Assembly: GCA_945873105.1 (NCBI GenBank) | Contig: CAMCBW010000026.1 | Coordinates: 1 to 64,000, forward strand | DNA from: Tangfeifania diversioriginum | Lineage (GTDB): Bacteria > Bacteroidota > Bacteroidia > Bacteroidales > Prolixibacteraceae | Direction of reading: 5' to 3' | Length of the DNA: 64,000 nt | Shown here: positions 17,802-27,128 of the stretch, in pieces | Numbering within the stretch: the stretch's first letter is position 1 | Layout: the number at the start of each line of letters is the position of its first letter | The notes under the pieces: model-generated | What the model saw: the letters and a program-made list of their open reading frames with translations, nothing else | The model's database searches: none | What the model was told of the DNA's origin: nothing | Made by a program: the position numbers and the translations under genes

Positions 17802-18092
17802 CGCGGACGGTGATCATGCTACATTCCCGACCCCCGGTTAAAACCGGGGGCTATTGATATTTAACCCCTTCGGGGTAAATTCCCGGAAAATATTTCGTCC
17901 AAGTCGCCCCCTCGTTTTACCTTCCTTCCAACCATTCCGTCCGAATGGAGCGGTATTTCTTTTTTCATAATACTACCGCGGACGGTGATCGTTTTGCATT
18001 CCATTCCCTGGGGTGTCGCTCCTTCGTCGCTTACCCCGGTCTATTAGCTTCGCCGATCTTCGATTCATATTTAACCCTTTCAGGGTTAAACA
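17802..18092. repeat. Two copies of a REP-like palindromic element
   Basis: Each copy starts with CGCGGACGGTGATC (17802-17815 and 17977-17990), continues through CATTCC and a GC-rich hairpin, then TATTTAACCC and a second small hairpin around CCCCTTCGGGG or CCCTTTCAGGG. In copy 1 the first hairpin is CCCCCGGTTAAAACCGGGGG. In copy 2 its centre is replaced by a longer GC-rich segment. Such two-hairpin elements are common intergenic palindromes in Bacteroidota. No transposase is nearby. Confidence 0.7.
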
Positions 18093-18115
18093 CCAGATAT
18101 CTCCAGAACGGGCAC

Positions 18116-18400
18116 AAAGGTCGCCCCTGCTATCCCCCCGTCATCTCCGTCCCTCCGTCATTTTTCCGTCCTGCCCTCGTCTCCGTTTCCCCGTTTCAAT
18201 ATTTTCCCACTAACCTGAAGGACGACCACCAAGGTTCGCCCCTGCTATCCCTCCGTCATCTCCGTCCCTCCGTCATTTTTCCGTCCTCCCCTCGTCTCCG
18301 TTTCCCCGTTTCCCCGTTTCAATATTTTCCCACTAACCTGAAGGACGACCACCAAGGATCGCCCCTGCTATCTCTCCGTCATTAAAGTCCCTCCGTCATT
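18116..18400. repeat. Tandem repeat of 115-123 bp, two and a half copies
   Basis: The marker TCGCCCCTGC recurs at 18121, 18236 and 18359. Copies 1 and 2 match nearly throughout (CCGTCATTTTTCCGTCC, CCCACTAACCTGAAGGACG), and copy 2 carries an extra TTTCCCCG unit. The third copy degenerates after about 50 bp. The repeat also contains short internal CTCCGTC repeats. With the two REP-like copies it makes up the 723-bp gap between the epimerase and NlpC/P60 genes. I see no gene in this gap: open frames across it just read the repeats. Confidence 0.85.
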
Positions 18401-18439
18401 TATCCGTCTCCTTCCCTCGCCCCTTCGTCCGCTCGTTCT

Positions 18440-19621
18440 TTAGTACCATGGATGATCCTTCACCCTTACGATCCCGGGGGTTCCTTCTGAACCCAGGATG
18501 GTGCGGCCTCCCAACCAGTGATCCAACCTGTATTTGGAAAAATCCTTCTGTTCAGGATCGAAGCTGTTGACCCTGACGTATCCTGATGAGTTGATGTAGT
18601 TGCCGTCTCCGAGGTACATTCCAACATGGGTAGCCTTTGCTGGCTTGACTCCATCGGCCTTTCGGCCAAAGAATACAAGATCCCCGGCTTTGAGTTGGTT
18701 GTATCCTTTTTGTGGATCCGTAAAGGCGCCATGCCTGAATTGGAGGGAGGCATCCCTTGCCAGGATGATGCCATTCAGAAAAAAGACGGTCTTGACAAAC
18801 CCGCTGCAGTCGACACCCTTGGAGGAGGTTCCTCCCCAAAGGTAGGGTCTTCCCATCAGTGATTTTGAGCAACTGATCAAGGATTCTGCAGTAGGCTCAT
18901 ACTTCTCCTGCCAACTGTCAAAGTCAGCAAAATCGGAGGTCTGCAGCCCAATTTTGCGGCCATCCGGTAACTCGGCAATGGCTCCGGCTTTGAATATTTC
19001 ATTCATTTTGAGGATACTTCCGGCTACCAGGTCAGTGACTGCCTCTTTGGCCTCAGGATCGAATCCAGTACCTGACAATGGGAGATATATCACCCTTGGG
19101 CTTCCTTTCCATTCGCTCATATCTGCATCATCCATTTGAAAAATTGCATCATCGTCCACCCAACCAATGTAACGGTCGGGCAGTTGCACCATAAGCCAGC
19201 CATCCTTTGATTTGAGTAGCTTTAACGGCGTACCGAGGATGGCCTGGGTAGACATCTCTGCACTGTGCCCCGGATTGGATCGAATATTGCAAACGCTTAC
19301 ATTCACCAATCCCCATGTTTTGGCCATGAGTACCGTATCCGGCAACAGTAGAATACTGTCAATCAAGTTTTCGTTTAATTTGGCTAATTCTGAAAGCAGT
19401 GCTTTTTTCCCTTCTGCAGAGGTGGTTTCACCGGAGACCTGAAGGGTCTCACCTTTTTTTAGTAAACGGATTTCAAAAAGATCTTCGCGGCTGTCAGGGG
19501 TAATTCTGGCAGAAACCCTGTGAAAAACCTTTTCAGCCTCCTTGATCTCAGCATCACCCGAAGAACATGCCATCCAAATTGATGCACTGAACAGACAAAT
19601 GAGTAGACGGTTCATGGCCAT
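18440..19621 (-). CDS. SH3-domain NlpC/P60 peptidase, predicted lipoprotein (YkfC-like)
   Basis: A 393-residue protein with a short signal peptide and a relaxed lipobox at Cys19 (ASIWMAC), followed by SSGDAE. Two SH3-like regions lie at about 105-165 and 180-230. A C-terminal NlpC/P60 domain holds Cys272 (GVDCSGF) and His332 (ATHVGMYLG) as catalytic residues. The layout matches YkfC-type gamma-D-glutamyl-L-diamino-acid endopeptidases, which cut murein tri- or tetrapeptides to release L-Ala-D-Glu, the substrate of the epimerase encoded next in the cluster. Start at 19621 or 19615 (two codons later). It lies 72 bp downstream of the GH3 fusion gene. Confidence 0.88.
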   Translation of the reverse strand: MAMNRLLICLFSASIWMACSSGDAEIKEAEKVFHRVSARITPDSREDLFEIRLLKKGETLQVSGETTSAEGKKALLSELAKLNENLIDSILLLPDTVLMAKTWGLVNVSVCNIRSNPGHSAEMSTQAILGTPLKLLKSKDGWLMVQLPDRYIGWVDDDAIFQMDDADMSEWKGSPRVIYLPLSGTGFDPEAKEAVTDLVAGSILKMNEIFKAGAIAELPDGRKIGLQTSDFADFDSWQEKYEPTAESLISCSKSLMGRPYLWGGTSSKGVDCSGFVKTVFFLNGIILARDASLQFRHGAFTDPQKGYNQLKAGDLVFFGRKADGVKPAKATHVGMYLGDGNYINSSGYVRVNSFDPEQKDFSKYRLDHWLGGRTILGSEGTPGIVRVKDHPWY

Positions 19622-19693
19622 TGTTTTTGTGGAATAGGAATTGAATCAATAGAAAGTAAGTCAATGACGTAAAAGTAACAAATATTTACATTT

Positions 19694-22600
19694 TTAGGGA
19701 GTTGTAGTTGTCATACCAATTTGATTTTCCATCAAATGGCTGTAAATCTTGCGCAGAATTTCTGTTCTTATATTCAGGGTAGTGATCTTGTTGTTCTCCC
19801 TGGTTGGAAATACCCTGTTGGAGAGGAAAATATATACCAATCCATATTTGGGATCTATCCAAACGAAGGTTCCGGTATAGCCGGAATGACCAAAACTTTC
19901 GGGGGAGGCCGCCTTGATCGGGTAGGCATCCTTATCCGATAATTCTGCATTGTTCAGCAATGGTTTATCAAATCCCAACCCACGGCGGTTCTTGTTCTGT
20001 GGAAACTGAACCCGCGAAAACTCCTGTAGCGTGGATGATTTCAGGTATTGCCTCCCCCCGTAATTTCCCATTTGAAGATACATTTGCAACAGCTTGGCCA
20101 GGTCGTTGGCCGAGGCAAACAAACCGGCATTCCCGGAGATGCCACCCAGGACAGCAGCTGACTCGTCGTGAACGGTTCCCAAAAGCTGCTGTTTACGGTA
20201 GTAATTGTCCAGTTCCGTGGGAACGATTTCGTTGTCAGAAAATTTCAACAAAGGATTGTAGGTAATTCTGTAAGCCCCAAGTGGTTTGTAAAAGTGGTTG
20301 TCCAAATCCTCCACGAAAGATTTGCCGGAGATCCGGGAAGTAATTGCTGGAGTCATCACAAATGGAAGATCACTGTAAACGTAGGTTCCTCTGGATTTGA
20401 GCTTCGATTTTCGAATAGCATTGTAGACTTCTCCAGGGAAGCTATTGTCAAGGTAGAGTCCCCGGGCGACCTGCAATGGATGGGAAGGGTCAGGTTCAAA
20501 AGCGTACCACTTCTGAGAAATTTTGCCATGCGCCAGACTCTTTTTCCAGAATGGAGAGAAGGGGGTTAGCCCGGATTGATGTGCCAGCAGCTCCCTGACG
20601 GTAATATCAGATTTATTGCCCCGAAAGAAAAGCCTTCTTTTCCATTCAGGATAATAGGTGGAAACAAATTCATCCGGATCGATCCTTCCTTCATCGTAGA
20701 GCTTCATCCAGGCCGGAAGACCACCGGTAATTTTGGTAACGGAAGCAAGGTCGTACAAATCATTCTCCCTCTCCGGAATAATCTGATCATAACCATGGTA
20801 ACCATATGCTTTGTGAAAAATTACCTTTCCACTTTTGGCAACCAGTACATTGCATCCGGGGAAAGCCTTCTGGTCAAGAGCCAGTTTGACGATGGAATCA
20901 AGCTGGAAGTTGAACTTGCCTGACTGGATTCCAACCTCTTCGGGAAGGGTATATTTCAACCGGATTGAATTTCGTATGACTTGACCATCTCCGTATTGGT
21001 ACTTTCCGGCGACGGAAACAGGGAGCTTTCCTTTGGCTCCAAGGCCTCCAAAAATAAGTTGCGCAGATAGTTCCTGAGCCAGGGAGTCGTTTTGGTAAGC
21101 TACCAGCAAACCATCTGTTTGAAGCGGGGTTTTCAACTCTCCCAAACCATAGGGGTTGGCAAAAAGCACCATGATGGTTTGCCTCTTTCCCGATAGAAAA
21201 TTCACCAATGAATCCAACCCAGCCGTTGTGCCATAAGGCCTGACAGCCTTCTCCCGCTGAAGGATACCAACCTGTAGCGAGTGGCGGAGTTTGCTTTCAT
21301 ACATGGAATGAATTCCTGCAATCACCAGGTCATAATCCTTAAGCTTTGCCTGAATGTCCAACCTTTCGCTCTCCGAAAAGTTCTGCCTCAGCTGGAAGAA
21401 ATCAACCTTCGAATATTTTGCAAGCATCCGCTGAAATGGGGTTATCTCCTCACTCCCGATGGACAATGCAGCGATGTTCCGCTTTTCCAGTTGTTGAACC
21501 GGAATCACCTCTTCCCTGTTGGCCAGAAGGGTCAGTGAAGATTCAATGATTTTGCGTTTGATCAATTCGGCATGAGGGGTATTGAGTTCTTTCACAAGAT
21601 TTTCGGTTGCTATTTGTCTCCGTTCATTTAAACCACACCACAATTTGGCGGCCAGTACTCTTCGGCATTTCAGCTCCAGCTCTTGCTGTGACAACTCCTT
21701 TTTATTTACGGCTTCTGCAATGGCCTGAATGGACAAGGCTGGATCTGCCGGAAACTCTACCACGTCGTTGCCTGCTTTCAAGGCCAGAACCTCCAGTCGG
21801 CCAGGATTCTCGTATCCTTTGGCCCCCTTCATGTTCATGGCATCCGTAATGACCAATCCCTTGAACTTCCAATCTTTGTGGATTATCTGATCCACTACCC
21901 TGGCTGAAAGGCTGGAGGGCAACTCTTTGGAGGGATCAATGGCAGGTACATGCAAATGGGCCGTCATAATGCATCCGATGCCAGCCCTGGATAGGATTTT
22001 GAATGGGAATAATTCCAGGGAATCCAGCCGCTCTAGCGGGTAGGGCAGTATCGGAAGTGCCAGGTGAGAATCCGTCTGGGTATCCCCATGCCCTGGATAA
22101 TGTTTTGCCGTAGCCAGGATGCCGTTCTCCTGAAGACCCTGCATATAGGCCAGGCTCAAACCAGCGACCAGTTCGCGTGACTCGCCGAAGGAGCGCATGC
22201 CAATGATGGGATTCATTGGCTCTGTATTGATGTCACAGGTGGGTCCCAGTGCTATGTTGATCCCAATCCGCTTCATTTGTCGCGCCATCTCCCTGGCTGC
22301 CTCCCTTACCAGGAAGGTATCACGGGTTGCACCCATCGCCATGTTGTAGGGGAAAGGCATGATGCCAGGCAGCCGCATGCCAATGCCCCATTCGGCATCC
22401 ATGACCGTCAGCAACGGTGTTCGGGAGATAGATTGGTAGAAATTGGTCAGGTTGGCCTGATTGACAGGATCTCCTTCAAAAAAGATGATCCCCCCAAAAC
22501 CATACTTTTTGATCAATTCTGCATCCTTCAGCTGCCTTGCCAGGTTGTTCTTCGCGGTTACATCGATCCACACCAGTTGACCAATCCGCTGTTCGGTGGT

Positions 22601-22717
22601 CAGGGAATTGAAGACCGAATCCACCCAGGGATGATGAAGCAATTTCTCTAAATCAACCTGCGCTCTGGCTGATAGAACCAAAACCACAAAAAACAGCAAT
22701 ATCAGTATTTTTCTCAT
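19694..22717 (-). CDS. GH3 beta-N-acetylglucosaminidase (NagZ-like) fused to a beta-lactamase-fold domain
   Basis: A 1007-residue exported protein with signal peptide 1-19. Residues about 30-370 form a GH3 domain with the NagZ signature KHYPGHGDTQTDSH (205-218, supplying the His-Asp acid/base pair) and nucleophile D292 (VITDAMNM). About 380-580 is the GH3 C-terminal domain. About 600-1000 is a class-C beta-lactamase/penicillin-binding-protein-like domain with SVTK (659-662), YSD and a late HSGYTGT. NagZ removes GlcNAc from muropeptides, and the second domain may act on D-Ala esters or peptides of the same substrate. Such fusions are known in Bacteroidota. Here NagZ activity would be periplasmic, unlike in E. 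coli. AmpG lies directly upstream. Confidence 0.92.
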   Translation of the reverse strand: MRKILILLFFVVLVLSARAQVDLEKLLHHPWVDSVFNSLTTEQRIGQLVWIDVTAKNNLARQLKDAELIKKYGFGGIIFFEGDPVNQANLTNFYQSISRTPLLTVMDAEWGIGMRLPGIMPFPYNMAMGATRDTFLVREAAREMARQMKRIGINIALGPTCDINTEPMNPIIGMRSFGESRELVAGLSLAYMQGLQENGILATAKHYPGHGDTQTDSHLALPILPYPLERLDSLELFPFKILSRAGIGCIMTAHLHVPAIDPSKELPSSLSARVVDQIIHKDWKFKGLVITDAMNMKGAKGYENPGRLEVLALKAGNDVVEFPADPALSIQAIAEAVNKKELSQQELELKCRRVLAAKLWCGLNERRQIATENLVKELNTPHAELIKRKIIESSLTLLANREEVIPVQQLEKRNIAALSIGSEEITPFQRMLAKYSKVDFFQLRQNFSESERLDIQAKLKDYDLVIAGIHSMYESKLRHSLQVGILQREKAVRPYGTTAGLDSLVNFLSGKRQTIMVLFANPYGLGELKTPLQTDGLLVAYQNDSLAQELSAQLIFGGLGAKGKLPVSVAGKYQYGDGQVIRNSIRLKYTLPEEVGIQSGKFNFQLDSIVKLALDQKAFPGCNVLVAKSGKVIFHKAYGYHGYDQIIPERENDLYDLASVTKITGGLPAWMKLYDEGRIDPDEFVSTYYPEWKRRLFFRGNKSDITVRELLAHQSGLTPFSPFWKKSLAHGKISQKWYAFEPDPSHPLQVARGLYLDNSFPGEVYNAIRKSKLKSRGTYVYSDLPFVMTPAITSRISGKSFVEDLDNHFYKPLGAYRITYNPLLKFSDNEIVPTELDNYYRKQQLLGTVHDESAAVLGGISGNAGLFASANDLAKLLQMYLQMGNYGGRQYLKSSTLQEFSRVQFPQNKNRRGLGFDKPLLNNAELSDKDAYPIKAASPESFGHSGYTGTFVWIDPKYGLVYIFLSNRVFPTRENNKITTLNIRTEILRKIYSHLMENQIGMTTTTP

Positions 22718-22758
22718 CTTCTCATTTTCACATCTTCACATTTCCACATTTTCACATT
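22718..22758. repeat. Short tandem repeat between ampG and the GH3 gene
   Basis: Irregular tandem copies of TTTTCACA/TTCCACA (minus strand TGTGAAAA) fill the 34-bp gap and include the last codons and stop of the AmpG gene. The same motif recurs at 27092-27128 and 54640-54675. Confidence 0.7.
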
Positions 22759-24623
22759 GTCTTTTTCTCCTCTTTCACCTTTTTCCCGAATTCCGGTTTT
22801 ACGTTGAGGAAGAAGACCGGAATCATGCCGGGGATCATGCAAAGCATTACCCAAATGAAGAAATTTTTGTATCCGATGATATCCTGCAGCCAGCCGGAAA
22901 ACATGCCCGGCAACATCATGCCAAGTGCCATGAATCCGGTGGCAATGGCAAAATGGGCGGTTTTGTTCTCTCCTTCGGCTATGTAGATCATGTACAACAT
23001 GTAGGCAGTGAATCCGAAACCATAACTAAACTGCTCGATGGCAGCACAAAGACTGATCACAAGGTAGTTGGTTGGTTGGGCATAAGCCAGGTAAACGTAG
23101 GCCAAGTGTGGAATATTGATGGCCAGCACCATCCACCAGAGCCAGTAGCGGAAACCCTTCCGGGAAGCTGCAAGTCCGCCGAGTATCCCACCTGCCGTCA
23201 ATGCCAGAATGCCAAATGTACCGTAAATTAAACCGACCTCGCCGGTCGTGAGGCCCAAGCCTCCTGCTTGTCTGGGATCGAGCATGAATGGGGAGGCCAT
23301 TTTGATCAGTTGAGCCTCTCCCAACCGGTAAAACATCAAAAAGGAGAGAATCACCCAGATCTCCTTGCGTTTAAAGAATGAGGCGAAAGTTCGAAAGAAG
23401 GCCCCGAAGATGCTCTCTTCACTTTTGAGCACCTTTTTGTCTGAATCGGGGTAGGGCAATACCCACCGGTGGTAAAAGGAAAAGATAATAAATAGAAAGG
23501 CCAGTATTACAAAGGTGATGCTCCAGGCGAGATGGATGTTCCCGGAGGTTCCCTTGAAACTTGCATCCGTGGCAGAAGTAAGCTTGGGGTCGGCCTGAAA
23601 TAGCAGATAGGCCGGTTGTTCCCAGTTTTCCAGGTTAAAGGCCAGTCGTTCCCCCTCCAAAAGCTTTAGGCTGTTGTCACCATTCTTAAACTTGAAATTG
23701 AGGATCATCTCTTTGCCTGCCTCTGGCTTGCCATTCAGTTTGATGGCCACCACCGTAAGGTTACCACAAAGCTGCTCACCGGATGTCTTTACCTCCTCTT
23801 TCTGAAAATGCCTTTCCAGAAATCCTTTCAGGGGATTGGAGATGTAGTTCGACCAAAGTGAGACATCACCCGCCTTCCCGGCAACTGCCTGTTGCCGGCC
23901 ATTGCCAACAAATCCCATTGTAAGGTTATGCGTGGATACAATCTTCCGGATAGAGTCCATTTGTCTGGCCGGAATATTTTGGGTGGAGATTACGGCCTCT
24001 TGCGGAAATGCTGTAAAAAAGGCATTCCCGGTAGGATTTAAAGCATCCTGACCCGGTTGTGGCAGTGAAATATTTTGGGAGTAGCCGGGTGTGGCCTTCA
24101 GGTTGATTTCGATGGGAGGCAATCCTGTGGTGGTTTCAAGGTAACCGGCCAGGATGATCAATAAACCTTGTCCGGTGATCATGGCAATCCGGTAGAAAGT
24201 ACTGCGAATCCCTACGAAGTAGGCCTGCTGGTGTTCATTCAGCCCCAGCATGTAGAAACCGTCGGCAGAGATATCGTGGGTAGCTGAGCTGAAAGCCAGC
24301 AACCAGAGAAAGATCAGGGTAATCTTGAAGAATCCGGGCATCGGTATGGCCAGGGCCACTCCACCCAAACCCGCGCCAATCAGTAATTGCATCACAACGA
24401 TCCACCAGCGCTTGGTTTTGAAGAGATCGACTACCGGACTCCACAGTGGCTTGATGACCCAGGGCAGATACAACCAGCTGGTATATAGTGCAATATCGGT
24501 ATTGGAGATCCCCAGTCTTTTGAACATGATTACGGCAACCGTCATGGCCACCACATAAGGAATCCCTTCGGCAAAATAGAGTGTCGGGATCCAGGCCCAG
24601 GGGCTGCGGGAAGTTGATTTCAT
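22752..24623 (-). CDS. ampG: AmpG-type muropeptide permease (MFS) with a large insert
   Basis: A 623-residue major-facilitator protein similar to AmpG, the anhydromuropeptide permease. It has an N-terminal FAEGIPY segment, a WLYLPWVIKPLWSPVVD loop, and SSATHDISADGFYM, which is highly characteristic. Twelve membrane helices are expected. Between helix 5 (ends about 163) and helix 6 (starts about 363) there is an insert of about 200 hydrophilic residues not found in E. coli AmpG. It has a beta-rich look and Pro-rich stretches, and is likely on the periplasmic face. The gene lies in the middle of a peptidoglycan-salvage cluster, which supports the role. Gene order SpoIID-like, ampG, GH3 fusion, NlpC/P60 is all on one strand. 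Confidence 0.88.
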   Translation of the reverse strand: MKSTSRSPWAWIPTLYFAEGIPYVVAMTVAVIMFKRLGISNTDIALYTSWLYLPWVIKPLWSPVVDLFKTKRWWIVVMQLLIGAGLGGVALAIPMPGFFKITLIFLWLLAFSSATHDISADGFYMLGLNEHQQAYFVGIRSTFYRIAMITGQGLLIILAGYLETTTGLPPIEINLKATPGYSQNISLPQPGQDALNPTGNAFFTAFPQEAVISTQNIPARQMDSIRKIVSTHNLTMGFVGNGRQQAVAGKAGDVSLWSNYISNPLKGFLERHFQKEEVKTSGEQLCGNLTVVAIKLNGKPEAGKEMILNFKFKNGDNSLKLLEGERLAFNLENWEQPAYLLFQADPKLTSATDASFKGTSGNIHLAWSITFVILAFLFIIFSFYHRWVLPYPDSDKKVLKSEESIFGAFFRTFASFFKRKEIWVILSFLMFYRLGEAQLIKMASPFMLDPRQAGGLGLTTGEVGLIYGTFGILALTAGGILGGLAASRKGFRYWLWWMVLAINIPHLAYVYLAYAQPTNYLVISLCAAIEQFSYGFGFTAYMLYMIYIAEGENKTAHFAIATGFMALGMMLPGMFSGWLQDIIGYKNFFIWVMLCMIPGMIPVFFLNVKPEFGKKVKEEKKTM

Positions 24624-24650
24624 AAATTTGGTCTTTTTGTTTGGTTATGA

Positions 24651-24786
24651 GTGATAAGTTATGAGTTATGGAGTAGGGCGATATTGGTGGGTGTTATTCA
24701 ATTTTACCCGTAGTCAAAAGATTAATTATCAATAAATCACTATTATTCACAAAGAGCTCTATAACCCATAACTCATAACTCATCAC
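24651..24786. repeat. Inverted pair of TTATGAG tandem repeats
   Basis: GTGATAAGTTATGAGTTATG at 24651-24670 is complementary, with a mismatch or two, to the sequence at 24765-24786. The arms are separated by about 90 bp and lie in the gap between the SpoIID-like stop and the AmpG start. A transcript through this gap could form a 20-22 bp hairpin. Confidence 0.75.
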
Positions 24787-24790
24787 TTTT

Positions 24791-26122
24791 TTAGTATGCT
24801 TTTATCAGTTCTGCTCCCACAAAGTAGTGTTTCAGAATTGCTTCATGCGGATAACCTTCCGCACCCATCATGGCCGCTCCGATCTGGCAAAGGCCTACTC
24901 CATGTCCCCAACCGGCGCCAGTCAGTACAAATTTGCCGGGGATTTTATCTTTTAATTCAAAAGTATCGACGACGAAGGCAGAACTGTAGAGGTGGGTATT
25001 GGACAAGATCTTCCGTATCTCCAACTCCTTCCCGTACAACCTCCTCCTCAAAGTGCCGACAATCTCCAGCTGGATGATCCTTCCGGAATGGCCTCTTTCG
25101 AGGGGGATTAGATCGATGATCTCCCCAAAATTGATACCTGTTTTCCGGGCAATCAATTCGGCCAGTTCCTCCTGGCTATAGTTCACTTTCCACCTGTAAA
25201 AGTCGGTAGTCTCCTGGTCGTAATCGTTCAGAACCTGTGACAGGACCTTGTGGTCGGTGGTATTGCAGAAGGCATCCGGAGAAGAACGGATCCACCTTTG
25301 CGCCTTCTCTTCCTGTATAAGCCCATGATCCAACCCGCTGCCTCCACTTCTGGCATCACAAATGGCCTGCAGGTAGGGATGTACCACCGGTTCCCATACC
25401 TTCTCAAAAGTCTCGGATACACCGCCGCAGCTCTTGGAAAAGCGCGCATCACACACCTGACCATTGACCATCAAAACCACTCCTGAAGTTTCATTGACTG
25501 CTTTCTCGACCAGGGGACTGGTTTGACGGGTGATCCCCTGGTACCGCTGGCAATGGTCGTCGGCACAAACATCAAACAGGGTGTGGTCTTCCCGGTCCCA
25601 CCAGCGAATGTAGGCTTCATCGGTTTCAAAAATGGTCTGGTAATTTTCACGGGATTGCCGGATTTCTTTCCCTTTTACCACTTGTGCGATAAGCCAGGAG
25701 CGGGAGGTGATCGCATGTGCTTTCAATAGTTCCATGCTGCTGGTGGCACTCATCTCAGAGGAGATCACGCTGATCAGGTAATCTTCCAGGGAGAGGACAT
25801 TGATGGCATGAAGCCTCCCTTCTTCCATCCGGAATTTCAGTGCTCCCTTGAAAAGCTGATGCTCTTTTCGTTCCCAGTGAAAGTGTATCCCAATGGTGAC
25901 ATCATAGAGCATGAAGGCATCGGTTTCAGCCTCCGAAGGCTCGAAAGAGAGCTCATTGCCTGCCATGGGATTCCCATTGAGCAATATTTTCCCTTCAGTA
26001 ACCTGAATCGTCTGGCGACCCGTGTAAATACATCCATCTTTGTCCAATGCAAAGTTGCCATTGAGACTGAAGTGGATCTCCGTCTCCTCCATGATTCCAA
26101 TCATCAGCTTTGGATGTTCCAT
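24791..26122 (-). CDS. SpoIID/LytB-domain protein lacking a signal peptide
   Basis: A 443-residue SpoIID-like protein. The family core starts near residue 95 with HAINVLSLEDYLISVISSEM; E123 matches the catalytic glutamate of SpoIID, a lytic transglycosylase acting on denuded glycan strands. The C-terminus has the conserved TGAGWGHGVGLCQIGA and a final YPHEAILKHYF. Residues 130-400 hold a long insert with several Cys/His positions (DDHCQRYQG, KSCGG). There is no hydrophobic N-terminal segment, so it appears cytoplasmic, unusual for a glycan-strand enzyme. It is encoded 11 bases after DUF4922 and with the GT2 gene forms one transcription unit. Confidence 0.85.
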   Translation of the reverse strand: MEHPKLMIGIMEETEIHFSLNGNFALDKDGCIYTGRQTIQVTEGKILLNGNPMAGNELSFEPSEAETDAFMLYDVTIGIHFHWERKEHQLFKGALKFRMEEGRLHAINVLSLEDYLISVISSEMSATSSMELLKAHAITSRSWLIAQVVKGKEIRQSRENYQTIFETDEAYIRWWDREDHTLFDVCADDHCQRYQGITRQTSPLVEKAVNETSGVVLMVNGQVCDARFSKSCGGVSETFEKVWEPVVHPYLQAICDARSGGSGLDHGLIQEEKAQRWIRSSPDAFCNTTDHKVLSQVLNDYDQETTDFYRWKVNYSQEELAELIARKTGINFGEIIDLIPLERGHSGRIIQLEIVGTLRRRLYGKELEIRKILSNTHLYSSAFVVDTFELKDKIPGKFVLTGAGWGHGVGLCQIGAAMMGAEGYPHEAILKHYFVGAELIKAY

Positions 26123-26133
26123 AGTCTAAGCTA

Positions 26134-27075
26134 TTAAATATTGCCAATCGTTCCTTTCAATATTCGGAAGTTCTCTTCATCCAGGCTTACCTGGCTGAAT
26201 ATATCCCTGATATCTTCCATCCTGATTTTGTCAAAATCCTCGCGGCGCGGCGTGATGAAAACTCCGCCGAAATCAACCGATGCCGGACTTATGAGCAACT
26301 GCTTCTCTCCGTCCGCAAAAAACTGTGAAGGTCGGTGAAGTTTCCGCGGAAAGAGATGTACCACCCATGTCCCCTTGTTGAAATAACACAACAGGTTGAT
26401 CATGGGTTCCTCTTTTTGAGGCTGCATTCGGCTGAATCGAAAGTAAACCTGTGTTATCGCTTCCAGCACCTGCTCAAGGACACTTGACTCAAATGAGATC
26501 ATCTTGCGGAGATAGTGGTCAAAAGCCCAAATCTTTAACCGATCAGACTGAAGCAACAAGGAGCCGTGCTCTTCTTTCATGGTTTCAAATTCGGATTCAA
26601 CAGGCAAAAAACCGGTCTCACCAGCCTGGAAATGGAGGTGATCGGGGGCTGAAGCCCCACATTCGGGTCCATTGTAAAAGAGCAGAAAACCCTCCATCTG
26701 TTTGGTAATGGTCAACATTGCCTTCAGGTTGTGGAGTAGCCGCTGCGGTACATGGTGCACGGAAGGGATGGTGAAATGGGTCTTAAAAATAGGGAATGGA
26801 TTTACCAGCAGTATAAAATCGTTACCAAGTTCCAACTTCATTTGCACCACCGGTCGGTTCTCTTCGCAGAGGAAGCACTTTCTTGCCGCAATGGATTGCG
26901 AGTCGACTTTGGCGGCAGAAGAGCGCATCCGTTCCGGATTGTACTGAACCTTGACGCAGAAACCATCATAATTAAATGAGCGCTCTTCCACGTGATTTAA
27001 ACCCCGGTAATTGTCGGCCGACAGTTTCCAGGTATGGTTTTGTCCGGTTAGAAAATTTTTAAAACGTTCGCTCAT
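26134..27075 (-). CDS. DUF4922 protein, GalT/HIT-like nucleotidyltransferase fold
   Basis: A 313-residue protein of the DUF4922 family, related to galactose-1-phosphate uridylyltransferase and HIT proteins. It carries a zinc-type CFLC (67-70), NPFPIFKTHFTIP (92-104), and the active-site triad DHLHFQ with HxHxQ at 146-150. HIT/GalT enzymes transfer or phosphorolyse nucleotides on sugars. No substrate is known for DUF4922 here. The start at 27075 is preferred: an in-frame ATG at 27117 would translate the short intergenic repeat. The product has no signal peptide and so is cytoplasmic. It lies between the GT2 and SpoIID-like genes in one probable operon, pointing to a nucleotide-sugar step in murein salvage. 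Confidence 0.82.
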   Translation of the reverse strand: MSERFKNFLTGQNHTWKLSADNYRGLNHVEERSFNYDGFCVKVQYNPERMRSSAAKVDSQSIAARKCFLCEENRPVVQMKLELGNDFILLVNPFPIFKTHFTIPSVHHVPQRLLHNLKAMLTITKQMEGFLLFYNGPECGASAPDHLHFQAGETGFLPVESEFETMKEEHGSLLLQSDRLKIWAFDHYLRKMISFESSVLEQVLEAITQVYFRFSRMQPQKEEPMINLLCYFNKGTWVVHLFPRKLHRPSQFFADGEKQLLISPASVDFGGVFITPRREDFDKIRMEDIRDIFSQVSLDEENFRILKGTIGNI

Positions 27076-27091
27076 CACATCAATCCCTCCG

Positions 27092-27128
27092 TCATTTTCA
27101 CATTTCCCAATTTTCACATTTTCAAATT
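27092..27128. repeat. Short TTTTCACA repeats at the GT2/DUF4922 junction
   Basis: Tandem TTTTCACATT units separate and partly overlap the GT2 stop codon and the region before the DUF4922 start. The motif is the same family as the repeats at 22718-22758 and 54640-54675. Confidence 0.65.

Noticed and set aside
17945-18385. Plus-strand open frame with repeated peptide segments
   Set aside because: It simply reads through the REP-like and GC-rich tandem repeats; no start signal or domain is visible.
18116-18400. Regular repeats that might be a CRISPR array
   Set aside because: The repeated units are over 100 bp and adjacent, without unique spacers, and no cas genes are present.
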